Assembly (NCBI RefSeq): GCF_041687175.1
Contig: NZ_JAWLCK010000001.1
Span: 1-64,000 of the forward strand
Reading direction: 5' to 3'
Source of the DNA: Lutispora sp041687175
GTDB taxonomy: Bacteria; Bacillota; Clostridia; Lutisporales; Lutisporaceae
Length of the DNA stretch: 64,000 bases
Shown: piece after piece, positions 25,640 to 35,942 of the stretch
How the letters are laid out: the number at the start of each line of letters is the position of its first letter
Position numbering within the stretch: position 1 is the stretch's first letter
Made by a program: the position numbers and the translations under genes
Notes under the pieces: model-generated
What the model was told of the DNA's origin: nothing
What the model saw: only the letters and a program-made list of their open reading frames with translations
The model's database searches: none

Positions 25640-26125
25640 TTATATCCATTTTGTACCATATCCTATTGTTTTCACTAATAGCATTCCTGTTTCGGAATAA
25701 AACTCAATAGTTCTTCCATAACTCCCACCAGTATCCTCAGATATCAAAGGAATATTTAGATTCTTTAAAGTTTCCTTCACTGCCTGCACATTTCTGGCAC
25801 CTATTCTCATTATATCACTTGAATCGTTAAAATTGAACATTTGAGCTCCACCTGCAACTTTACTGATAATCCTAGATTTTTTTGCTCCCATCACTATCAT
25901 ATCATTTAAAAGCTTTGAAATGCCAGTATCTGCAAACTTTGCCAGATTGCTATTATTCTTTATTTGATGGCTATAAGGCAGCATAACATGTACCATACCA
26001 GAAACTTTTGTTTCTCTGTCATATAGACATACCCCTACACAGGATCCTAAACCAAGTGTAACAAGAGTATTTGGTGGATAAACACAATTCATATCTGCCA
26101 TTCCGACTTTTATTATATCTGCCAT
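25640..26125 (-). CDS. cheD: Chemoreceptor glutamine deamidase CheD
   Basis: CheD deamidates receptor glutamines and stimulates CheC. The catalytic Cys29 lies in GLGSCVGVCLYD and His46 in SGMVHVMLP, both in place; a conserved Thr/Ser region and KVAGGAQMF follow. The 161 residues are normal. It starts 1 nt after the cheC stop, the usual cheC-cheD pair whose products bind each other. Confidence 0.95.
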   Translation of the reverse strand: MADIIKVGMADMNCVYPPNTLVTLGLGSCVGVCLYDRETKVSGMVHVMLPYSHQIKNNSNLAKFADTGISKLLNDMIVMGAKKSRIISKVAGGAQMFNFNDSSDIMRIGARNVQAVKETLKNLNIPLISEDTGGSYGRTIEFYSETGMLLVKTIGYGTKWI

Positions 26126-26126
26126 G

Positions 26127-26741
26127 TCATATAACTCCTAAACTTTTGAGTAAAATTTCAAAAGACTTTTCGTCTGGTATAAGAAAAAAGTTCCCTTTCA
26201 CTCGATTTAAGCCTTCTATAAAATCTGTCTCAATTAAAAGCACATGATCTCCTACTTGACCAAAAAGTATTACAGGAACACTCATTATTGCCCCCGCCAT
26301 ATCTATAGCTAGTGATGGAATTGAAACTGTCATTTTAAGCCCAGTTAAAGTTGATATAGATGATAGATAAGAGCCAGCTAGTATATTACCTATTTCTTTT
26401 AATGCAGATACTTCTATCTCGTCAAATTCCATACTTGTCTCATTTTTGCTCATAAGCCAATTGATCAAAGTTCGTGAAGAATTGTTATCCATCAAGAACA
26501 TGATACTGCCACTGATATCACCGCTTACATTAAAATAAATACCTGATACTATTTTTTCCGGCCCCCCTACCAGTTCTGCCACTTCTTTGAACTCAACAAT
26601 ATTCACCTTTGGAACATTCATGTCTATGCGTTTAGAAACCATTTTAGATAGTGCTGTAATAGCATTACCTGCACCTATATTTCCAATCTCCTTTAATACA
26701 TCGATTTGCTCACTATTTAGGTCATTTATACTTATTGCCAT
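26127..26741 (-). CDS. cheC: CheY-P phosphatase CheC
   Basis: CheC removes phosphate from CheY-P and, when bound to CheD, links receptor state to adaptation. Two active-site copies with the E-x2-N pattern are visible: LKEIGNIGAGNAITAL near residue 15 and LKEIGNILAGSYLSSI near residue 112. At 204 residues it has the typical length of B. subtilis-type CheC. It lies between cheW and cheD. Confidence 0.95.
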   Translation of the reverse strand: MAISINDLNSEQIDVLKEIGNIGAGNAITALSKMVSKRIDMNVPKVNIVEFKEVAELVGGPEKIVSGIYFNVSGDISGSIMFLMDNNSSRTLINWLMSKNETSMEFDEIEVSALKEIGNILAGSYLSSISTLTGLKMTVSIPSLAIDMAGAIMSVPVILFGQVGDHVLLIETDFIEGLNRVKGNFFLIPDEKSFEILLKSLGVI

Positions 26742-26764
26742 AAACTCACCTCCGTAATATGGCT

Positions 26765-27199
26765 CTAAGCATTCAATAGCTTTTCTACATCCAATAATGT
26801 AATTACTTTATCATCAAGTTTCCCTATTCCATATATATTGCTATTCTCTTTGCTGCCTAAGGATTCTGGAGGAGCCTCAATCATATCACTATTAATATCT
26901 ATTACTTTTGAAGCTGAATCAACAATGAGACCTACATCCATATCATCCACATATACAATAATAATTCTAGTGTTTTCACATTCCTCTTTCTTTTTCAAAT
27001 TAAATCTTTCACGCAAATCTATTATAGGAACAATTTCACCTCTTAAATTTATAACCCCTTTTACATAAGAGGGAGTTTTCGGTACCCGGGTTATATTACT
27101 CATTTTTTCAATAGTTTTCACTCTTAGTATATCAATTCCGTACTCTTCATCATCTAACTCAAAAACTACAAATTGCTTGTTATGATCAGCATAACTCAT
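26765..27199 (-). CDS. cheW: Chemotaxis coupling protein CheW
   Basis: CheW couples chemoreceptors to CheA. The protein is a single CheW/SH3-like domain of 144 residues, with QFVVFELDDEEYGIDILRVKTIEK, the PSYVKGVINLRGEIVPIIDLR signature and VGLIVDSASKVIDI, each read in parts. It lies just after cheA. Confidence 0.96.
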   Translation of the reverse strand: MSYADHNKQFVVFELDDEEYGIDILRVKTIEKMSNITRVPKTPSYVKGVINLRGEIVPIIDLRERFNLKKKEECENTRIIIVYVDDMDVGLIVDSASKVIDINSDMIEAPPESLGSKENSNIYGIGKLDDKVITLLDVEKLLNA

Positions 27200-27210
27200 A
27201 AGTGTACCCC

Positions 27211-29217
27211 CTAAATCATTGAATTTGTATCTACAATAAGAGCTACTTGTCCATCTCCCAGTATGGTTGCTCCTGCAATATTTCTGATGCCAGCTAAATA
27301 TTTTCCTAAAGACTTAATAACTATTTCTTGCTGCCCAATAAGGCTTTCGACAATAAATCCAGAAGTTTTGTCTCCTTTCTTAACTATCACCACAGTCAGT
27401 TCGTTTTCATCCTCAGCATAGTCTTTAACATCAAGTACGTCTGCTAATCTTATTATAGGAAGAACTGAATCTCTATATAAAACTACTTCCTGCCCTTGGA
27501 CATTTCTTATTTTATCTTTTTCAATAGATGTAATTTCCTTAATGGAGTTTAAAGGAATGGCATATTTTTCACTTCCTATAGTTACCAATAAAGCCTGAAT
27601 AATAGCTAAAGTAAGGGGTAGTCTTATCATAAATTTGCTTCCCTTATTATTAAAGGACTCCACCTCAACAGTTCCGCCTAAGGATTCTATCTTTGTTTTA
27701 ACAACATCTAACCCTACTCCTCTTCCTGAAATGTCAGATATTACATCAGCTGTGCTAAATCCTGGATGAAATAATAGCTCCACCGCCTCCTTATCACTCA
27801 ATCCATCCGCTTCAGATTTGTCTATAAGCCTATTATCTATAGCTTTTTTCTTTACTTTAGCTATATCAATACCTTTTCCGTCATCTTCAACTTCAATAAC
27901 AACACTGTTACCATCCTGATATGCCCTCAAATAAACATTTCCAACTGCTTTTTTATTATTATTGGCTCTTTCAGTCTTATTCTCAATACCATGATCAATA
28001 GCATTCCTTATTAGATGTATAAGAGGATCGCCTATTTCATCAATTACAGTTCTATCCAGCTCAGTTTCTTCTCCGCTTATATTGAGGTTCACTTCTTTAT
28101 CCATTTCCCTTGATAAATCTCTTACCATTCTCGGGAATCTATTAAACACTCTTTCTATAGGTACCATTCTTACTTTCATTACTGCATCATGTAAATTAGT
28201 TGTTATTCTTTCAAGGTATTCAACAGCTTCTGACATGTTTTGATTTTGTGAATCTGAATCAATACCTTCTAATCTCGTTTTTATAATTATTAGCTCACTG
28301 ACAAGATTCATTAGATTGTCCAATCGATTAATATCAACCCTTACTGTCTTTCCCATCTTGTTCTTCTTAGCATGATGCTCCTCTTGTTCTTCTTGTTCTT
28401 CCTTTTCTATTTTGGCTTCTTGAGTAGCAGCAATTTCATTTGACGTAGCAACTTCCATAGAAACCAGATTGGTATACTCTTCTACTATTGCTTCTTCAAT
28501 TTCTGATATAGACTCCAAATCCTTTTTTATCTTATCTTTATTCTCATTGGTTACAATAGCTATTTTAAAACTATTATCAAATTTCTCATCTTCAATATCT
28601 TCTACTGCTGGGGAAGATTTGAATATCTCTGCATACTTTTCAAGGCTCTTAAAGACAACAAAAGCTCTAGCGGATTTCAGCATACAGTCCTTAGTTAATA
28701 TAATCTTTATCTTAAAAACTTTCATTCCTTTAGCCACTGCTTGTCCTACTAAATTCTCATCATATTGGTTGAATTTAAAATCATCCATATCATTCTCTTT
28801 ATTTTTTTCTTGCTCTGAATCATGAGATATACTATTGCTATTTAATAGATTTAACAGCTTCTTTTTCAAAGGTTCTATACTTCTTTGATTTTCTTTTCCA
28901 TTTTCTGAGATATAGTTAACAGATTCCTCTAAAAAATCCAGGCATTCAAATAATACATCCATAATACCTGCATTTATATTGATAAGACCATTTCTCACAG
29001 CATCGAGAATATTCTCCATGTCATGAGTCAAATTCATCATGGAGTCATAACCCATTGTACCTGCCATACCTTTTAAAGTATGAGCAGATCTGAATATTTC
29101 GTTTAGAATATTATTGTCATTGGGATTGCTCTCAAGGCTTAAAAGGTTTTGATTTAAATTTTGTAAATGTTCTTGAGCTTCTTCAATGAAAATTTCTAGA
29201 TACTGATTAATATCCAT
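27211..29217 (-). CDS. cheA: Chemotaxis histidine kinase CheA
   Basis: CheA autophosphorylates on a P1 histidine and passes phosphate to CheY. Domains in order: P1 HPt with His46 in RSAHTLKGMAGTMG; a P2-like CheY-binding region (about 160-245) followed by an EEQEEQEEH acidic linker; P3 dimerisation (about 290-345); P4 kinase with HLIRNAIDHGIE (N box), VEDDGKGID (G1) and DISGRGVGLDVV (G2); and P5 CheW-like domain at the C-terminus. 668 residues is normal. It is followed by cheW, cheC and cheD. No cheB or cheR is in the window. Confidence 0.97.
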   Translation of the reverse strand: MDINQYLEIFIEEAQEHLQNLNQNLLSLESNPNDNNILNEIFRSAHTLKGMAGTMGYDSMMNLTHDMENILDAVRNGLININAGIMDVLFECLDFLEESVNYISENGKENQRSIEPLKKKLLNLLNSNSISHDSEQEKNKENDMDDFKFNQYDENLVGQAVAKGMKVFKIKIILTKDCMLKSARAFVVFKSLEKYAEIFKSSPAVEDIEDEKFDNSFKIAIVTNENKDKIKKDLESISEIEEAIVEEYTNLVSMEVATSNEIAATQEAKIEKEEQEEQEEHHAKKNKMGKTVRVDINRLDNLMNLVSELIIIKTRLEGIDSDSQNQNMSEAVEYLERITTNLHDAVMKVRMVPIERVFNRFPRMVRDLSREMDKEVNLNISGEETELDRTVIDEIGDPLIHLIRNAIDHGIENKTERANNNKKAVGNVYLRAYQDGNSVVIEVEDDGKGIDIAKVKKKAIDNRLIDKSEADGLSDKEAVELLFHPGFSTADVISDISGRGVGLDVVKTKIESLGGTVEVESFNNKGSKFMIRLPLTLAIIQALLVTIGSEKYAIPLNSIKEITSIEKDKIRNVQGQEVVLYRDSVLPIIRLADVLDVKDYAEDENELTVVIVKKGDKTSGFIVESLIGQQEIVIKSLGKYLAGIRNIAGATILGDGQVALIVDTNSMI

Positions 29218-29240
29218 AATTATACCTCCATATAATAAAA

Positions 29241-29912
29241 CTACAACATTCCTTTTTTTAATAGTTTTCTTTGCTCTTCATATATATACTTCATCAGCAG
29301 GTTTCTAGCCTTTTTATTGATTTCACTAAACCTTACTCCGTATTCATATAATCCAGATTTATCTGCATTATACTGTTTGCGAACTATAATACCTTTAAGC
29401 TTTAAACCTTTATTAATACCAATATCAATGATCAATTCCAATAAGTCACTTTCTTCCATCTCCTTCTTTGTACAGAACATAAGGCCACCTTCGCTTATAT
29501 CAAGTAAAATACCTTCATTATATTTTGGCATCTCTTCTTCGGAATCCTTTAAATTATTAATTATTCTATATTCAACAGGTTTTACAATTTTCAATCTGTA
29601 GAAATTTCTTCTTTGTATTCTTATCGGTTCAGATACTACTTTAAGCCTCATAATAGGAATGTTTTCATATTTTTTTTCCACAACCACAGCTTGAAACTCA
29701 AATACTGCATCTTGTTTTCCTATCACTAATATTAATTTCTCACCGTTAATGAAGTATATAGTTTTGTTTTTATGGATTGGAAAAGATATCTCAATTATTT
29801 CATCCTCACAAATATCAGTTATTTGGCTTACATATATGTGTTTATTTGATTTGTCCATAGCTTTTACATTTACTTTATCTCCTATACTAAAGATCTTGCT
29901 TAATGGCTGCAT
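29241..29912 (-). CDS. PilZ-domain c-di-GMP-binding flagellar brake protein (YcgR/YpfA type)
   Basis: The 223-residue protein has an N-terminal YcgR-like beta domain and a C-terminal PilZ domain. The c-di-GMP-binding signature is complete: RIQRRNFYRLKI (RxxxR) near residue 115 and DISEGGLMF (D-x-S-x-x-G) later. In related bacteria such proteins slow the motor when c-di-GMP is high, often by acting on MotA or FliG; that role here is inferred from the family and location between flhG and cheA. The ATG at 29912 is chosen; a GTG at 29924 is an alternative. Confidence 0.88.
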   Translation of the reverse strand: MQPLSKIFSIGDKVNVKAMDKSNKHIYVSQITDICEDEIIEISFPIHKNKTIYFINGEKLILVIGKQDAVFEFQAVVVEKKYENIPIMRLKVVSEPIRIQRRNFYRLKIVKPVEYRIINNLKDSEEEMPKYNEGILLDISEGGLMFCTKKEMEESDLLELIIDIGINKGLKLKGIIVRKQYNADKSGLYEYGVRFSEINKKARNLLMKYIYEEQRKLLKKGML

Positions 29913-29932
29913 ATACTCCACCACTCCCTTTG

Positions 29933-30853
29933 CTACTTAAAAAACCACTTTAATTTATTAACAAATAGTCTTATACCGTAACCATATTCGATTTTTCTGT
30001 CTTCGATACAAATCAATGATTTAGCTATAGAAGAAATATCTAAAGCAGCAGCAGACTTTTCAAAGGTAATTACAAAGGGTTGTTGTAATTTTACTGCTTT
30101 TGGTATGTTAGCATCATTGCATACAAATCCTAACTTATCGATTGAAATTCCTAAGAACTTTAAACAAACTTGGTACAACTTATCAAGAGTATTGCTTGCC
30201 TCTGTTGGATTATCAGCCTTATTAAGAAGAAGACTTATCTTTTTTGATTTATCTTTTTGTGCGATAACTTTTATTAAAGCATAAGCATCTGTTATTGCAG
30301 TGGGTTCTGGCGTTGTTATAACTATCACCTCTTTAGCAGCATAAACAAAGCTAAGTACTTGGTCTGATATCCCTGCTCCCGTATCTATGAATATAATATC
30401 AGCTTCTTCATCAAGCCTTCCCAACTCAATGAGCAAATGGGCTAGCTGCTCTTTGTTAATTTTTATCAAATCTTGAAGACCGGATCCTCCTGATATGAAT
30501 TTTACACCACCTGGTCCTTCTTCTATTATTTCATGAATATTTCTTCTGTTATTAATAACATCAGAGAGATTGAAATTAGGTGTTTTGCCTAGTACAATAT
30601 CAACATTTGACAAACCTAAATCTGCATCTATTACAATAACCTTAAGTCCTAATTGGGATATTTTAATTGCTAAATTTATTGTTATATTAGTTTTACCTAC
30701 TCCGCCCTTACCACTGGTAACGGTTATAACTCTGGCATTCCTTCTGTTTGCTACAGCTCTTTCAGGTACAATAGTTTCCTTATTATCGCTAGTTATATCT
30801 GTATTATTTAGTTTATTTACTATACTTCTTAGTTTAGCTGCTTGATCTTTCAT
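29933..30853 (-). CDS. flhG: Flagellar number regulator, MinD-like ATPase FlhG (YlxH)
   Basis: FlhG is a ParA/MinD-family ATPase that works with FlhF to set the number and place of flagella. The deviant Walker A GKGGVGKTN is near residue 48 and IVIDADLGLSNVDIVLG follows. The N-terminal MKDQAAKLR segment resembles the FlhF-activating DQAxxLR motif of FlhG. The ATG at 30853 is preferred over a GTG at 30865; both overlap the end of flhF, as is common for this pair. 306 residues. Confidence 0.94.
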   Translation of the reverse strand: MKDQAAKLRSIVNKLNNTDITSDNKETIVPERAVANRRNARVITVTSGKGGVGKTNITINLAIKISQLGLKVIVIDADLGLSNVDIVLGKTPNFNLSDVINNRRNIHEIIEEGPGGVKFISGGSGLQDLIKINKEQLAHLLIELGRLDEEADIIFIDTGAGISDQVLSFVYAAKEVIVITTPEPTAITDAYALIKVIAQKDKSKKISLLLNKADNPTEASNTLDKLYQVCLKFLGISIDKLGFVCNDANIPKAVKLQQPFVITFEKSAAALDISSIAKSLICIEDRKIEYGYGIRLFVNKLKWFFK

Positions 30854-32018
30854 AAATCCTATCACCTAATAGCGCATTAATAATTTTGCTTTTATTTGCC
30901 ACTTCTATATCATCAGGAACATTCTGACCATAAGTCAAGTATGATAAAGGTCTTTTTGTAATATATGAAGTATTTAATAATATTCCATAAGTTGAAGTTT
31001 CATCTAACTTTGTAAATAATAGATTATAATCTTCAAGAAAACTATAGCTGTTTAATATATCACGGCAATCCTTCATTTTTGTTCCCGCACTCATGACAAG
31101 GTATATTTTGCTCTCCATATGAATATCTAAAAGATGTTTCAATTCTGCTAATTGATATTTATCCTTGTGACTTCTGCCTGCAGTGTCAACCATAATAATA
31201 TCCTTATCTTTGAATCCTTCCAAAGCAGTATTAAACTCTTGAGGAGAATATATTACTGATAAAGGTATACCGATTATATCACTATAAGTTCTCAATTGTT
31301 CAACTGCGGCGATTCTATATGTATCAGATGTAATAAAGCCTACTTTTTTATGCATGGATAATGAATATAATGCTGCTAGTTTTGCCATGGTCGTTGTTTT
31401 TCCAACACCAGTTGGTCCGATAAAAACTATTACTTTCTTATCATTGTTATCTTCTTCTTTCTTCTCTGTAGTTATATATTCTGATAACAAATTATATATA
31501 AAATCCCTAATAAAATCTTCATTATTTTGCAGGTCCATAGTTAGCTTTTCAATTTTTTCTATAATATTATCTATTATCTCTTCATCCACTTCTTCATTTC
31601 TCAATCTGTTTACATATTCTCTACAAAGCTCTGATAGATTCTTTTCATCTGCTTTTATGACTTTATAGACCTTATTTAACATTGTTTTTATTTCATTAAA
31701 CTCATTATCTATAGGGCTTTCTTCTTTATTATTTATCAGCTTAAGCTCTTTCAAAAGCTTCTCACTTTCCCTAGAATTATCACTTTCTTTTATATCATCT
31801 TCCTTCATAGTTGAATAATTTTTACTATGATTATCCAAAACTCTTTCATATTCATCTATAGCAGCCACTACTTCTATGACAGGTTTAGAAAAAAAGCCTC
31901 TTATACCTTTCTTTCTTATCTTTCTAGTATTTATTATTACAGCATCTCTCCCTAACTCTGCCTTTACTTTTTGATATGCATCTTGTACATTATCTCCTAT
32001 ATACCTTTTTACTTTCAT
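30834..32018 (-). CDS. flhF: Flagellar SRP-type GTPase FlhF
   Basis: FlhF is the third SRP-family GTPase, related to Ffh and FtsY, and marks the site of flagellar assembly. The N-terminal B domain begins MKVKRYIGDNVQDAYQKV; the GTPase domain has GPTGVGKTTTMAKLA (about residue 208), VDTAGRSHKD and the closing TKLDET motif. 394 residues is normal. Its ATG overlaps the flhA stop by 1 nt (TAATG). Confidence 0.95.
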   Translation of the reverse strand: MKVKRYIGDNVQDAYQKVKAELGRDAVIINTRKIRKKGIRGFFSKPVIEVVAAIDEYERVLDNHSKNYSTMKEDDIKESDNSRESEKLLKELKLINNKEESPIDNEFNEIKTMLNKVYKVIKADEKNLSELCREYVNRLRNEEVDEEIIDNIIEKIEKLTMDLQNNEDFIRDFIYNLLSEYITTEKKEEDNNDKKVIVFIGPTGVGKTTTMAKLAALYSLSMHKKVGFITSDTYRIAAVEQLRTYSDIIGIPLSVIYSPQEFNTALEGFKDKDIIMVDTAGRSHKDKYQLAELKHLLDIHMESKIYLVMSAGTKMKDCRDILNSYSFLEDYNLLFTKLDETSTYGILLNTSYITKRPLSYLTYGQNVPDDIEVANKSKIINALLGDRIYERSSS

Positions 32019-34048
32019 TATATATTCACCATCCCAATAGATTGAACTTCAATTGAAGGATCTATCTCGTTATAAGATAACACTATTATTCCAGGTGAGA
32101 CCCCTTCAGCAATTCGCCTAAAATACATTCTTACTGACGGCGAAGTAAGAATGATAGGTTGCTCACCCATAGACATGAATTTTTGTATCTCCTTCATAAG
32201 GTTTTTGGCAATCATTTGTGTTACATTAGGGTCCATAGATATATATGTACCATAGTCAGTCTGCTGAACCGAGTCTATTATGGTTTGCTCCAGTTCCTGC
32301 CCAAGAGTAATTACTCTAGCTTTATTACCATTTATAAACCTTTTAGTTATGGATCTGCTCAAAGACTGCCTTACATATTCTGTTAATATATCTGTGTCTT
32401 TGGTCAATACTCCATAATCCGCCAATGTTTCCATTATAGTGACTAAATCTCTTATTGAGATGTTTTCCTTTAACAGATTAGCCAATACTTTATGTATTTC
32501 ACCAAGACTTAATATCTTTGGCAATACTTCATCTACCAAAGCCGGGTAAGTTTCTTTCAAATTATCAAGAAGCTTTTGCACTTCTTGTCTTCCAAGTAGT
32601 TCCGCAGAATGGGATTTGATTATTTCTGTCAAATGAGTAGCTATAATTGATGGAGGATCCACTACTGTGTAGCCCATCATCTCTGCCTTTTCTCTTTGTC
32701 CTTCACTTATCCATATAGCAGGTAACCCAAAAGCTGGTTCTATTGTCTTTATACCTTCTAAATCGCCTTCAGCAGTACCTGGATCCATAGCCAGATAATT
32801 ATCAAACATTATTTCGCCACTAGCCACATCTGTGCCTTTTATTTTTATAATATACTCATTTGGTTTTAATTGAATATTGTCTCTCAATCGTATAATCGGC
32901 ACTACTATACCTAAATCAAGTGCGCATTGTCTTCTTATCATAACAAGCCTATCAAGCAAGTCGCCACCTTGGTTCGCATCAACCAGAGGTAAAATGCCAT
33001 ATCCAAATTCCAGTTCGATAGGGTCAACCTGAAGTAAAGACATAACATTCTCCGGCTTTCTCATTTCATCGGCTTCATTATCCTGATATAATGATTCTTC
33101 TTGCTTTTCTGCTTCTTTCATGATTTTGTCTAGATTGTATGCCATAAAGGATAATAATCCTGAAAGAATAATATTGGGCAATGCAGGTAAGCCTGTAAAG
33201 GCTAATAAGAATAGTACACCGCTTGCTATGTATAAAGCCCTGGGTTGTGAAAATAACTGCTTGGTCATCTCACTTCCAAGATTTGATTCAGATGCTGCTC
33301 TTGTTACGATTATACCTGTTGCTGTAGATATCAATAGTGCAGGTACTTGGGTTACTAAACCATCTCCAACAGTCAAATTAGTATAAATTGAGGCTGCTTC
33401 AGCCATTTCCATTCCTTTTTGTAAAACTCCTATTACAAATCCAGCAGTTATATTTATAATAGTTATGATAATACCTGCAATTGCGTCTCCTTTTACAAAT
33501 TTACTTGCTCCATCCATGGCACCATAAAAATCTGCCTCACGTTGAATCTTTTTTCTTCTTTCTTTAGCTTCAACTTCGCTGATCAGGCCTGAATTTAAAT
33601 CAGCATCTATAGCCATTTGTTTTCCAGGCATAGCATCTAAAGTAAATCTTGCAGAAACTTCAGCAACTCTCTCGGCACCTTTTGTTATTACCATAAATTG
33701 AATTACCATGATTATAAGATATATCAAAATACCAACAATGATATTCCTTCCAATAACAAAATTACCAAAGGCTTCTATAACATTGCCCGCATCTGCGTTG
33801 CTAAGAATTAATCTGGTTGAAGAAATATTCAAAGATAGTCTGAATAAGGTAGCAATTAGGAGCAAAGAAGGAAATATGGAAAACTCTAGAGGTTCTTTAA
33901 CATACATTGAGATAATTAATATAATAAGCGATAAAGATATATTTATAGTAAGCAGCAAATCCATCAATAAAGTAGGTATTGGGACAATTATCAATAATAC
34001 TATTGCTATAACTGCTATAGCCACTACAATATCTCCAAACTTAAACAA
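32018..34048 (-). CDS. flhA: Flagellar export gate protein FlhA
   Basis: FlhA is the main export gate and proton-coupled component of flagellar type III secretion. The N-terminal half has about eight membrane helices and the FHIPEP-type signature region (SARFTLDAMPGKQMAIDADLNSG, in parts, about residues 130-155). The C-terminal half (from about 330) is the soluble ring domain that receives substrates. The start is a TTG 9 nt after AGGAGG. 676 residues is normal. It lies 13 nt after flhB. Confidence 0.97.
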   Translation of the reverse strand: MFKFGDIVVAIAVIAIVLLIIVPIPTLLMDLLLTINISLSLIILIISMYVKEPLEFSIFPSLLLIATLFRLSLNISSTRLILSNADAGNVIEAFGNFVIGRNIIVGILIYLIIMVIQFMVITKGAERVAEVSARFTLDAMPGKQMAIDADLNSGLISEVEAKERRKKIQREADFYGAMDGASKFVKGDAIAGIIITIINITAGFVIGVLQKGMEMAEAASIYTNLTVGDGLVTQVPALLISTATGIIVTRAASESNLGSEMTKQLFSQPRALYIASGVLFLLAFTGLPALPNIILSGLLSFMAYNLDKIMKEAEKQEESLYQDNEADEMRKPENVMSLLQVDPIELEFGYGILPLVDANQGGDLLDRLVMIRRQCALDLGIVVPIIRLRDNIQLKPNEYIIKIKGTDVASGEIMFDNYLAMDPGTAEGDLEGIKTIEPAFGLPAIWISEGQREKAEMMGYTVVDPPSIIATHLTEIIKSHSAELLGRQEVQKLLDNLKETYPALVDEVLPKILSLGEIHKVLANLLKENISIRDLVTIMETLADYGVLTKDTDILTEYVRQSLSRSITKRFINGNKARVITLGQELEQTIIDSVQQTDYGTYISMDPNVTQMIAKNLMKEIQKFMSMGEQPIILTSPSVRMYFRRIAEGVSPGIIVLSYNEIDPSIEVQSIGMVNI

Positions 34049-34061
34049 CGCTGTTTTCCTC

Positions 34062-35156
34062 CTACTTATTCTTTAAACTGTATACAAAAGCCAATAACTC
34101 AGCTACCGCTTGATACATTTCGACAGGTATTTGCTGACCAATATCTGTAGTATTGTATAAAGCTTGAGCTAAGGGCTTATTTTCAATAATGGGTACATCC
34201 GACTCTCTAGCCTTATCTTTTATTCTATGTGCGATTAAATCTTTCCCTTTTGCTATGACAATAGGTGCATCAGAAACATCTGCATCATATTTTATCGCCA
34301 CTGCATAATGAGTAGGATTTGTGATTATTACATCTGCTTTAGGTACTTCAGCCATCATCCTTCTAAGAGATAACTGCCTTTGTTTTTCTCTAATTTTTGA
34401 TTTTATTTGAGGATTACCTTCTACTTGCTTATACTCTTCTTTTACTTCCTGCTTTGACATTCTGAGATTCTTTTCATACTCCCATAACTGATAACCATAA
34501 TCGAACACTGCCAAAACAAGTAAAACTATAGCTGATCTTATTCCAATGGTTATTATTGCATTCCCTACAAAGGTAACCGAAGTACTAAGCTCCATGTGCA
34601 TAATATTAGCAATCATCATATAATTGTCTCTTATAAAATCATATATAAAATAGCCAATCAGCAATATTTTAAAGGTGGCTTTAAAAAGCTCAACCAGTGA
34701 ATTCTTAGAAAAAATTCTTTTCAATCCTTCAATTGGATTCAACTTATTAAAATTAGGCGTTAATGGTTTAAAAGAAAAAATAAATCCAACTTGTAAATAA
34801 TTTGCTAATATTGAAGCAAAAAGTGCTATTAATAAAATAGGTAATACTATTGACATAAATGACCATATGCATTGAATGAACATATGCTGCATATCCCCTG
34901 GCTTATATAGATTATCTACATCAGCAAATATTGTTAGAAATTTACTCACTATATAAGTCAAACGATCATATATATATCCGGATAAAACCTTTATGCACCA
35001 AAACATCAGAAGCAATAATATGGCAGATACAACTTCCCTGCTTTTTGCTACCTGGCCCTTCTCTCTTGCTTCTCTTCTCCTTTTAGGGGTAGCCTTCTCT
35101 GTTTTTTCTTCAGAAAAGAGAGTAAGACATATAACAAAGTCATCCAAATCTATCAT
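34062..35156 (-). CDS. flhB: Flagellar export switch protein FlhB
   Basis: FlhB controls the change from rod/hook to filament export. The N-terminal SEEKTEKATPKRRREAREKGQVAKS is typical, four membrane helices follow, and the autocleavage motif NPTH is in ADVIITNPTHYAVAIKYD at about residue 270. The cytoplasmic domain ends in a helix of usual length; total 364 residues. The ATG overlaps the fliR stop (ATGA). A separate FlhB C-terminal-like protein is encoded at 62453-62737. Confidence 0.97.
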   Translation of the reverse strand: MIDLDDFVICLTLFSEEKTEKATPKRRREAREKGQVAKSREVVSAILLLLMFWCIKVLSGYIYDRLTYIVSKFLTIFADVDNLYKPGDMQHMFIQCIWSFMSIVLPILLIALFASILANYLQVGFIFSFKPLTPNFNKLNPIEGLKRIFSKNSLVELFKATFKILLIGYFIYDFIRDNYMMIANIMHMELSTSVTFVGNAIITIGIRSAIVLLVLAVFDYGYQLWEYEKNLRMSKQEVKEEYKQVEGNPQIKSKIREKQRQLSLRRMMAEVPKADVIITNPTHYAVAIKYDADVSDAPIVIAKGKDLIAHRIKDKARESDVPIIENKPLAQALYNTTDIGQQIPVEMYQAVAELLAFVYSLKNK

Positions 35157-35938
35157 CCTTCGATCATGCTCTGAATAATGATGCCAATAAATGCAAATAA
35201 ACTATCAAATAAGTAATCTAAAGTCTTAGAAAAACCTGGCAAAATAATTAATAATACCAAGAGTCCCATCACAATTCTTAATGGCATTCCTACCATAAAT
35301 ACATTCATCTGAGGAACTGTTCTTGCCAATATTCCCAAAGCTACCTCGGATATTAAAACAGCGGCTATCACAGGGAATGCTATTTTCACAGCCATCAAAA
35401 AAGTTTCAGTAAAAATCCCTATCAGATTATTAATCATTTCTTTCGTAAAAAACAAGCTATTTATTGGTACAATATTGTAGCTTTTAGCAATAGCTGAAAA
35501 GAGTATATGGTGCCCATCAGCATATATAAATATTAAGGTTGCAAGTATATACAAAAAATTTCCTATAAGAGGAACTTGTATATTGCTTTGGGGATCTAAT
35601 ACATTGATCATGCCAAAACCGATCTGTGTATCAATTATTTGCCCTGCTACAAACAATGCTGAAAAAACCATATAGCTTACATATCCAATAATAACTCCCA
35701 CAAACAATTCCTTAAAAATAATCTGGGTAAAATCTATGAAACTTGTATATTTTATAACAACATTACCTAGTAAAGGAGCAATAATAAAAGTGGTGAATAA
35801 AGCTAGTCCTATTTTTAAATAAGAAGGCATGTTCTGCCTTCCGAATATTGGACTTATAATGAATAATGAGGTCATTCTTATGAAAACCAATAGATATATA
35901 ATAAATTGATTCATAATTACATCTGTTGTGTTACTCAT
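35153..35938 (-). CDS. fliR: Flagellar export gate protein FliR
   Basis: FliR forms the core export channel with FliP and FliQ. The 261 residues are almost wholly membrane helices, with the N-terminal FIRMTSLFIISPIFGRQNMPSYLKIGLAL (in parts) and GQIIDTQIGFGMINVLDPQ characteristic of the family. The start ATG follows AAGGT. fliQ precedes it by 4 nt and flhB overlaps its stop. Confidence 0.96.
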   Translation of the reverse strand: MSNTTDVIMNQFIIYLLVFIRMTSLFIISPIFGRQNMPSYLKIGLALFTTFIIAPLLGNVVIKYTSFIDFTQIIFKELFVGVIIGYVSYMVFSALFVAGQIIDTQIGFGMINVLDPQSNIQVPLIGNFLYILATLIFIYADGHHILFSAIAKSYNIVPINSLFFTKEMINNLIGIFTETFLMAVKIAFPVIAAVLISEVALGILARTVPQMNVFMVGMPLRIVMGLLVLLIILPGFSKTLDYLFDSLFAFIGIIIQSMIEG

Positions 35939-35942
35939 TTTT